From contig VXCM01000909.1 in NCBI GenBank assembly GCA_014773175.1, positions 1-64,000 of the forward strand: DNA of 64,000 bases. Direction: 5' to 3'. The notes under the pieces are model-generated. The model searched no databases and was not told the DNA's origin. It saw only the letters and a program-made list of their open reading frames with translations. Shown in pieces: positions 56,331-64,000 of the stretch. The translations under genes were made by a program, and so were the position numbers. The stretch comes from Lucifuga dentata. Taxonomy: Eukaryota > Chordata > Actinopteri > Ophidiiformes > Bythitidae. Each line of letters begins with the position of its first letter. The first letter of the stretch is position 1.

Positions 56331-58619
56331 GATTATCTACTAATGTTGGTTGCTTCCTATTATTTTGCGGTGTCTAATATTGGATTTAGCTAATTTATTA
56401 TATGGCTGAAAATATGGGCATACAGTGAGTCATATATCACTTGTAATACCCGGCTGACTCACTGCAAACACTAAGTGAAATGTTGACAAAGGAATTTGCG
56501 TCAAAGGCACTCTCAAACATAATTATATGAAAAAGTTGGTTTCTCTTAATATCTCTGTTTTCATAGTGGTTGAGGTGCTTTTTATTCCAGGTTTCTGTAT
56601 TCGGAAAGTATCAGACATGAGTGAATTGACAATAACAAAACGTCTTTTTTTTGTATTTGTAACTGCGTCATCCAAATTCTGATCCTGATCAAAGCCTTTG
56701 AGGATTCTTGTCAGGGTGTGACTGACTGTACAAGCTGGATTATAGTGGTTATAATAGTAATAAGCAATAATTAATGGAATTTTGTACATACAGAATTTCA
56801 TAATAAACTAATTCTATCTGAGGGATCATCCATCGTGCCAACAGCTAAATGTCAGTATAACAGGAGGGAGTGTAGCTGTAAATATTCTGAGGTAAAATTA
56901 CTTTTTGACTCATTTGCATTTGTTTTTAGGCACAAAAGAATCATAGTATTTGTCTGTATCACCTATGGGGTATTTGGATTGATGCATAATGTATTATGTT
57001 GGACCACAAAAATATGGGAGGAAAGACATGACTGCAGCAAAGAATGTTGCAGCAAAACAGACTGCACAAAATTGACTCATTTGATGAACCAGAAAACCAA
57101 ATCACAAGCCGCAACAGTCACACTGTAGCAATGTTTTTCCTTCCATACAACTACATCCTCTCTGTTTTCTTCTGCATGAATCAGTTTTCAAGGATTTCAC
57201 AATTCACAGCAATATGTGCTTTATATCTGCAGCAGCCTATCATATACTGGACTGTTTTTATCAATGCACAGCAATGACCTTGTCAAAGGATGAGTTTAAA
57301 AGTTTCAAGAAAGTCTCTTTAATTCAGTTACTGATCTTTTTAACCTATTTAAGCAATACTTCCTGGCATATAGCTTTCCATCTTGCAGGACAAGTGCATG
57401 ATCATAGTTCCAAAATATTGTCTTCAGCTAACATTACAGACGTTTTTTTATGCTCTTTACATTAATAAGCTGCCGAGATGTTCATAAAAGCAGATATGGG
57501 TTCTGAGTAATGCTCTTCTTCTGCAGGAGAGACAATCAGGAGGCAGAAAATTTATGGAAGTTATCTGTCAACTGAGCCATTAATAGGAGAGAGGCACTGC
57601 TTCCACAATAATATCTGAAATATGTTTCATTTTGTGCCTATTAGCTACACATGCAGCCTGTAATTTTATGCAATTTCATATAAGATAAAAAAAAAAAAAA
57701 GAAAAAAAAATATAAGGTTTACTTGCAAAGGCTGAAATCTGCATATGTAAAATATGTTTGCACTTTATGCATTCATATTTTGTATATACAGATAGTGTAT
57801 TGCAGAACGACGTGCTCACACTGATGCAGCATTTCTGTATCTCATTTTTCCAATATCACACTTTTCCTTGGTACACCTACACTGGAATAATGCACTTTCC
57901 AGTCTGGAAGCCTCTTCCTGCTAAGGTGTGGGGCTAAATCAAAGGCAGAGGGAGGATGGATTGATATTCCAGTCAGACCGCAGGATGGTTGCCAGAGGAT
58001 TCTTTTAAGCCTAATGTGAATAGGCTTCTGAAGCGAGTGTGCAGCTTCCTGCTAAACGAAAAGCCCACCTCAGACCATGCGGACAAGGCTGATAAACCAC
58101 TGGATGGCTTGGAGTCAAATGAGGTTACGCAGTCCAGAGAAGAAGAACGTATTCAAAAAACTGTCTTTTAATGGATCCAGATGTTTCATAAAAACGTGCG
58201 ATAAGAGTACATTTCATGCATTAATCTGCAGACATGCGAACATTTATTTGATCTCTTAGAGGATTAAGCCATGTTTGGGAGGGCAGGAGGTGCACGGTCT
58301 GAGCAGAGCTGTTGTCCATTTCAGTCATAGGTCTCTCAGCACATCACACTCTGACATATCGGCTCGCTTGTTTTACTTCAACCACTTAAAGTGCACCATC
58401 CGTTATATAGCTTGCTATCACGAGGATGTCTTCATGGACTCCACAGAGAATGGGCCTGCCTGGATTTTAACCTTTACTAATTTTTCAAGCAAAAGAACAA
58501 AGACAGGCAACAGGAACAGGAACAAAGACAAAAGAAAGTGCAAGATCAATATCAATATTGTAAATATATAGTGCAATATAATAATGTATAGTGCAATATC
58601 AAGACAGAAGCTTACTTAA

Positions 58620-59022
58620 AGGACCACACATATTACATGTTTTGCATGTTTGAGCCTAATATATTCAATTTTCATACATGTAATGTTACTGACAATCATT
58701 TCCCAAAGAATACTACTGGAATGGTGAATTAAATTTTTTTTTCCTACCTTCCAGACTGCCATTGGTTTCAGTTCATTCTGATACGCTATTAAAATCAACT
58801 TGTTGATACTTGAAACGTTCTTGGGATAGGTAATTCATCATTGCAAACAAGAAGTGTATTCTGGTTGTTTTTTTTTTCCAAAGTTAGATAATTTAAACAT
58901 TTAAGAGCAATAAAAAGCGCGGAGTGATATGGTTATATTCTTTGAGAAATGGCTGTCAGTAATGCAATGTATGAAAATTTAATATATTAGGCTCAAACAT
59001 CCAAAATGGATGATATGGTCCT
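58620..59022 (-). mobile_element. TTAA MITE, inverted and internally deleted
   Basis: TTAA flanks at 58616-58619 and 59023-59026. The left three quarters are the reverse complement of the right part of copies A and B (CCTACCTTCCAGACTGCCAT, TTGATACTTGAAACGTTCTT). The segment then jumps, after GCGCGGAGTG, to the other terminus. About 200 bases of the family consensus are missing. Confidence 0.82.
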
Positions 59023-61130
59023 TTAACCTATGTAGCAAGGAAAGGGGATCCCATTTATTGCACCCTGGCTGATGATGCAATAAGTGGGCAGAATAGTAAA
59101 ACCCACAGTAAGAAGGCCAGAGACAATGAGAAATGAAAGCTTATGAGAAGTTCTGGTGGTGTATCTGCTGAAAGCAACATACCTCCTCCAAAATGCCTAA
59201 CAGAGAGCTGGAAGGCATCAGAAACCCCCTTTCCAAAGGTCAACAGGGGGGACGGGTCTGACAAAATGTGTCATTATCCCCATTTATATGACCAATTGTA
59301 TTGAGCTTACAACGACATGCACACACCCACACCCACACACCCACACAATCTCTATGACGGCGGTTTTTCAACCGAAATTCCAGTGTGGGCATCCTGAAAA
59401 GGCATTCTGTTTCCTGACAAGGTCTCTGACCAAGTCAGAAGAGACGGATCACGTAAAGCATGCTGCAGCCTTCAGCAAGCAAAGGACCACAGGCTTCTCT
59501 AACGGTGAGGTCGAAGCTTCAGCAGGAGAAGAGACCACCCCTGCTTTGATGGTGCATAAGGAAAGTGCCACAAAGTATTCATACATATGCATTTTAGGGA
59601 TTTAGGGCTTATTTAAGCATTATGAAATGTCTCAATATTTACATATAATGACAAAATCTGACATTATTTTGGGGATCACGTTTTACATACAAGAAAGAGG
59701 ATCACGTGTATCATGGAGGCACCAGGGTCATCCTTGGTAAAAGCGAGGATTATTTTTTTTAAAATATTCACAGTCTTATAATGATTATAATAATACAAAG
59801 CCTAGAATTATTAATTGTAGCTATAAATAATAAAGGTGGGTTTTTACTATTGCAACAGCTGCAGAGGTTAGCTGGGAGCAGTTCATTGTGGAGAAAGGCG
59901 GAGGGCAAGCATGTCATGATTCCTGACATCAGCCAGCAGTCTGTCTGTGAACCACAGACAGACTCGGTGGAAAAACTGTTCAAATTCACGAGTCCACAGA
60001 ACATCAACAACACTGACACCATTAACCTGACCCAGAGAACTCAATCTTTTCCATCAGCACATCAAATCTGAGCCTGGGAGGCAAGGAAAAGCAGGCAAGC
60101 CGAACAAATAAAATGAGTTCAATACTGCCACATATTCAGCCGCACTCTCTCTTTCTCTCTCTCTCTGGTGAATACGACCTTTACTGTACAGATATGCTGT
60201 GCATCATCAGATATTGCATAATGTCTTGGAGGCTTTGAAGAAAGCGAAAAAATCTCAAAGCAACTGAGGTAAACAAATGTGAGTCATCGGGTCTACGTCG
60301 TGTGTTCTTCCAAGCAGCATAAGCCCTTACACAACAGTCAACATGTTTCGTTCTGTGAGTGGGTGCAGCAGGATGCAGGTGATGAAGTGCATCTTGTTCC
60401 CGTTATTACCAACAGAGATGCAGGATGATGAATGCTTTATTGCAGAGCATTTCATAAACTGAGCAGGACACATGCTTAAGCAGTGGGATGCTAACTGCCA
60501 GAGGATTCCCACGTTGTTTTTGTTAATTACAATAAGTGAAATACCAGCTTGAAAACTCAGCAGATTTTTATTTCACTCTTATTTTTGGTGGAGTCATGAT
60601 ACGACAGGATTGCAGACTGAAAGAACTCAAAGCGCCGCCTGTATCTTAACTTGTATTTGAGCTGATGTAAGAGGTGCAGCATCGCCAGACATAATGCAGA
60701 GGTTGACTTCAAAGCTTGGCTTTTACTTTGTTAGATAATCTAGATAAAAGTGACAAAGAAGATGGAGACCTGGTGTCTGGCTTTTCCAGCTCCAGCAGCT
60801 CGAGACTATTTAGTTGGCAGAGATGCAAGGTCAGTGAGCCGGCATGAACCTTCAGACTGACAGCACACAGCTAATGAGACATGCTGTTAAGGAAGATTTA
60901 CTTTCTTCTGGCTTGCTACTATGAACCGGCTCTGACAGCAAGAAGAAAACTCTGACACACCAGTCTGGGTGTTATGTGAAGAGGAAGACTAGGACAGCAG
61001 GGCATTTAAATAGAATCAAGACTGTTAACAAAGGCCGAAGCCGCGAGTGAGTCAGGGTAGGACAGAGTTTTGTTGGTATGAAGTTTTTAATATATGTTTG
61101 GTCAACGAACAAACTGGACAGAATCAATAC

Positions 61131-61850
61131 TAGGGCTGTTCCATATCATATCGTTTGTAATAATACTGGCGTAAATGTTTTGTATAATAAACATCTGTCA
61201 TATCACAACATTGACGATATTGTGGCCTGATGACACACTTTCATATCAGTTACGAGAAGAAAAAAACTAAACAAGCATGCTCAAAAGTAGTGGGTCAGCG
61301 CCTGACAAATTAAATGGTTCAGAATAGTTTGGCTACAAAGCTAACTAGTAAACAGCCAATGACAGAAACACAACAAATCAGCTTCTCCTGAAGCAGAAAC
61401 ATCCGGGTGAATACCGAGAAAGTCGCAAGTTGCGTGAGGAGTAGAGCAAAACATCTGATTTGCGATGCAAAACAAGCAGGTGAGTGATGCTGACTCAGCC
61501 AAGTGTAGTCCGAGTGTTAGCTAGTTGTACTTCCTGTGGCTGGAAAAAGGCAAAACTTTGACTTTTTGTCTCTCAAGACATGAAGCCAGTTCAACCAGTA
61601 GAAAAAGAAGGAAGCGAGTTTTAAAAAGACAACAACATCCCGGCAAGAAAATATCTTTCAAGGATGCCTCAGCCTCAACATGTTAGCTTAGCTGCTACAC
61701 TCGCTTTGATTGAGTTCTTTGCCTCACCAAATTTAAGGGAAAGACTTTCCAGTTTTACTTCAGCAAATCACCAATAAAACATCGTTCAGCGTTACATGAA
61801 TACTGTCTTGCGGTATCATGATATTTTTTAAGGCTATATCACCCTCCCCT
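61131..61850 (-). mobile_element. hAT-like ~0.7 kb element with exact 8-bp target duplication
   Basis: Starts TAGGGCTGTTCCATATCATA and ends ATATCACCCTCCCCT. Flanked by ATCAATAC at 61123-61130 and 61851-61858. Same family as 46778-47586 in the opposite orientation. The perfect duplication makes it the best evidence for the family's superfamily. Confidence 0.85.
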
Positions 61851-62176
61851 ATCAATACTCAGGCCATCTACACGACTACTTGCAGAACCGTTTTGCACTT
61901 GCTTGAACCATATGGAGAGAAACATTATGCCAACCCTGCTGCAGTGGCACCTTGGGTGTTCACCACTCCACCCCATTTGCAGCTGACCTTTTCTGGTTTA
62001 GCCAATCAGATTACATTATATGATCTATCATATGATGATGTGTTGCGCCCAATCCAACAGCAGACCTCTTATCATTTGTAGATCATCATCTGAGTGCCAC
62101 ACATGAGCAATAGGTGGCAATCAACTACAAATACATTTAAAGATAAACATGGCACAAATTCATCTAGATACATCTT

Positions 62177-62213
<37 letters not shown>

Positions 62214-63658
62214 CCCCTAACAATAAGACTGCAGAATAGTATTGGAAAAATAAGTGGCTATTCAAGATAAGAGGCCAGGTTTGAATGTGTGGAAGCAAAT
62301 TGTGAGAATCTACAGGCAGAGCTGAATTAGATCCATTTTTGTAACTTTATTGAATCAAGTCCACAGACAACAGTTCTGATCAAATTTAACAGACTTAATC
62401 TTAAGATAATTTTCTTGTGAAGTGGTGCTTCCCTTGTGAATGCAAGATTAATGCATGTGATTCAAAGGCCACCAAACAAAATAAATGCTTTACTGCACAT
62501 CAGTGGTAGTAGTCATGTCATAGTCCAGTGGCCCCAAAATCAATTTAACGTTACCATTTTCATTCCGTGTTCAATAAATATGCTAAACCTTAATCTCAGC
62601 TGCTGTGATTAGACAATCAGTTTGAGCTCCATGGAGAGACTGCAATCTTTCAAAGGTATCTAGATAACTACTTTTCAGCTTCTTGTGAAAATTTAACTTC
62701 AGTTCAGATGGTATTTCAAGATGAGGTGGACTCTCTCTGTGCTCCTGGGATCAGATGAAGTGAAGAGGTGATGTCCCAGGGTCACTGCTGATATCAATCT
62801 GATAAGAGAGAATTTATTCTGCTGAGGCATAATTTCTTCAGATGGATGATAAATGACTTCTGATATTAGAATTTTTGACAAAGGGAAAAGAAAAATTAAC
62901 ACGATCTAATTTCCTTTTTTTTTTTTTTTTTANTTTTTTTTTTTTTTTTAAATTAACTAAATTATGACTTCATTAAATCTGGCTACTCCATGAGTCACAT
63001 TTAATTGCTTACTGAGACAGAAAGTTTCCCACTTTGAAGAAAAAGTAATTTAATTTGACAAATGAAGGCGGATTTTAATGATATAAATTTAAACAAAATA
63101 TTCAGAGGCAAAATGAACATTTGGAGTTTAGGTAAAAATTGCTCATTACTTTCCAATGTGCAATGAAAGCAGGTGAACAGAAGGCATATAATCAAACTCA
63201 TTAAATCTAAAATGGCCAGAGCTGAGAGGGCATAGCTTTTGGGAATTATCATCAAGGTTAATCTGCATAAACTCGCTAGGTGCTATAAGCCAATGTTACA
63301 AATCGTTAAGCTTTGATTTTTCTGGAACCAAACTGAAACATAATAAAAAAAAATTAGTTTGAGTTGAATTTTTTATTTTTTTTATTTTACCCAGTCAGTG
63401 GGAATTGCATAATTCATCATCAGCTTTGTCTGGATAAAACTGTCATACTCATTTCCATAACTGCAGGAGGTATAAGAGTTTAACCTTGTAAAGGGAGGCT
63501 CTGTGTAAAATTAGCAGAAAACTCAGGCTTGACTAGACATTGGAGTTTAGTCAAACAAGCTACTATCTTACCTACGACCAGTGTGCACTACCAGAAAAGA
63601 ACAACTTATTTATACGTAAATGTGAATGCTATCATGATATATTAACATGCTGTGTTAA

Positions 63659-63885
63659 AGGACCATACTAGTGATTTTGCATTTCAGCCGAATAACTACT
63701 GCCTGCATACATGTTACGTTACTGCCATCCATTTTCCAAAACATAAAGCTGTGTTTTAGTTTTCGTGATTTTTTTTCCAAATCCCCTAATCTTTCAAAGT
63801 GAAATGTTCAGATGATAAACCCACTTAAAAATTTTGTGTTTTGTCTGCTAATACCTTCGCACAATTGTAGAAGGTTTTAATTTCT
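63659..63885 (+). mobile_element. Old TTAA MITE copy, left half
   Basis: TTAA at 63655-63658, then AGGACCATACTAGTGATTTT and the diverged-subfamily words CATTTTCCAAAACATAAAGC and AATCCCCTAATCTTTCAAAG. The right half is absent before the window ends. Confidence 0.75.
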
Positions 63886-64000
63886 CAATGTTACAGCGCC
63901 ATCATTTGAATAGGTTTTTGCAATAGCTTTGCCGGTAGCTTTCTCTCTCTTTCGCTCTTGTGCTATGTGTATTCTGTATGCAAATTCGACTGTGATGTGC

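Larger units (their letters stand above)
50755..64000 (-). other. rngtt intron, incomplete (more than 13.2 kb)
   Basis: The acceptor TTTTTCAG at 50755 belongs to this intron. The preceding exon, expected to encode the segment ending ...FFDICTSRK in mammals, was not found before 64000. Mobile elements are listed separately. In 51330-53290, 55660-58610, 59030-61120 and 61860-63650 I see only chance reading frames and A/T homopolymers. A 176-codon minus frame at 54650-54120 matches nothing I know. Confidence 0.85.

Overview
The window looks like vertebrate, most probably teleost, nuclear DNA. It is AT-rich and gene-sparse, full of CA/GT, GATA/GACA and homopolymer tracts. It is crowded with short DNA transposons (hAT, Tc1-like and a TTAA-flanked MITE family) plus one L1/Tx1-type LINE fragment. 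There are no bacterial operons, CRISPR arrays, rRNAs or tRNAs that I could support.

One real gene is visible: the 3' part of rngtt (mRNA capping enzyme, RNA guanylyltransferase and 5'-phosphatase) on the minus strand. Five coding exons can be placed to the base with GT-AG borders and consistent phases: 50754-50686, 31203-31103, 26837-26771, 15471-15348 and 13072-12906 (stop TAG). They encode the last 175 residues, with guanylyltransferase motifs IV, V and VI, the C-terminal OB-fold region and the basic-proline tail. The triphosphatase domain and the KxDG active-site motif lie in exons beyond position 64000. The rest of the window is intron (2.3, 11.3, 4.3, 19.5 and more than 13 kb) and 3' flank (1-12905).

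Layout: 1-12905 is 3' flank, with a mosaic of a ~0.8 kb hAT-like family and an inserted 1.2 kb element, a TATTAGGGCC inverted-repeat element, TTAA MITEs, and a Tc1-like relic 0.6 kb past the rngtt stop. 13073-15347 holds a MITE and a GGGTGTTTTCA-family element. 15472-26770 holds nested MITEs, a highly palindromic element and a MITE rearranged by an inverted insertion. 31204-50685 holds a 3.1 kb ZBED-type hAT transposon with a perfect 8-bp target duplication, a decayed transposase gene and its own intron, then a ~200 bp foldback, an AT-rich palindromic block, a hAT-like element and a LINE ORF1 fragment. 50755-64000 holds further hAT-like and MITE copies, one carrying a nested Tc1-like MITE.

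The assembly has 26 isolated single N bases. Most sit either in a homopolymer or between two identical ~63-67 bp copies, the signature of contig ends that overlapped but were not merged. One such artefact duplicates part of an rngtt exon. I did not find a convincing new biological system. The most interesting items are the self-nested TTAA MITE with a paralogous empty site, the MITE with an inverted copy of its own end plus flank, the intron-bearing hAT relic and the long foldback at 43.8-44.0 kb.
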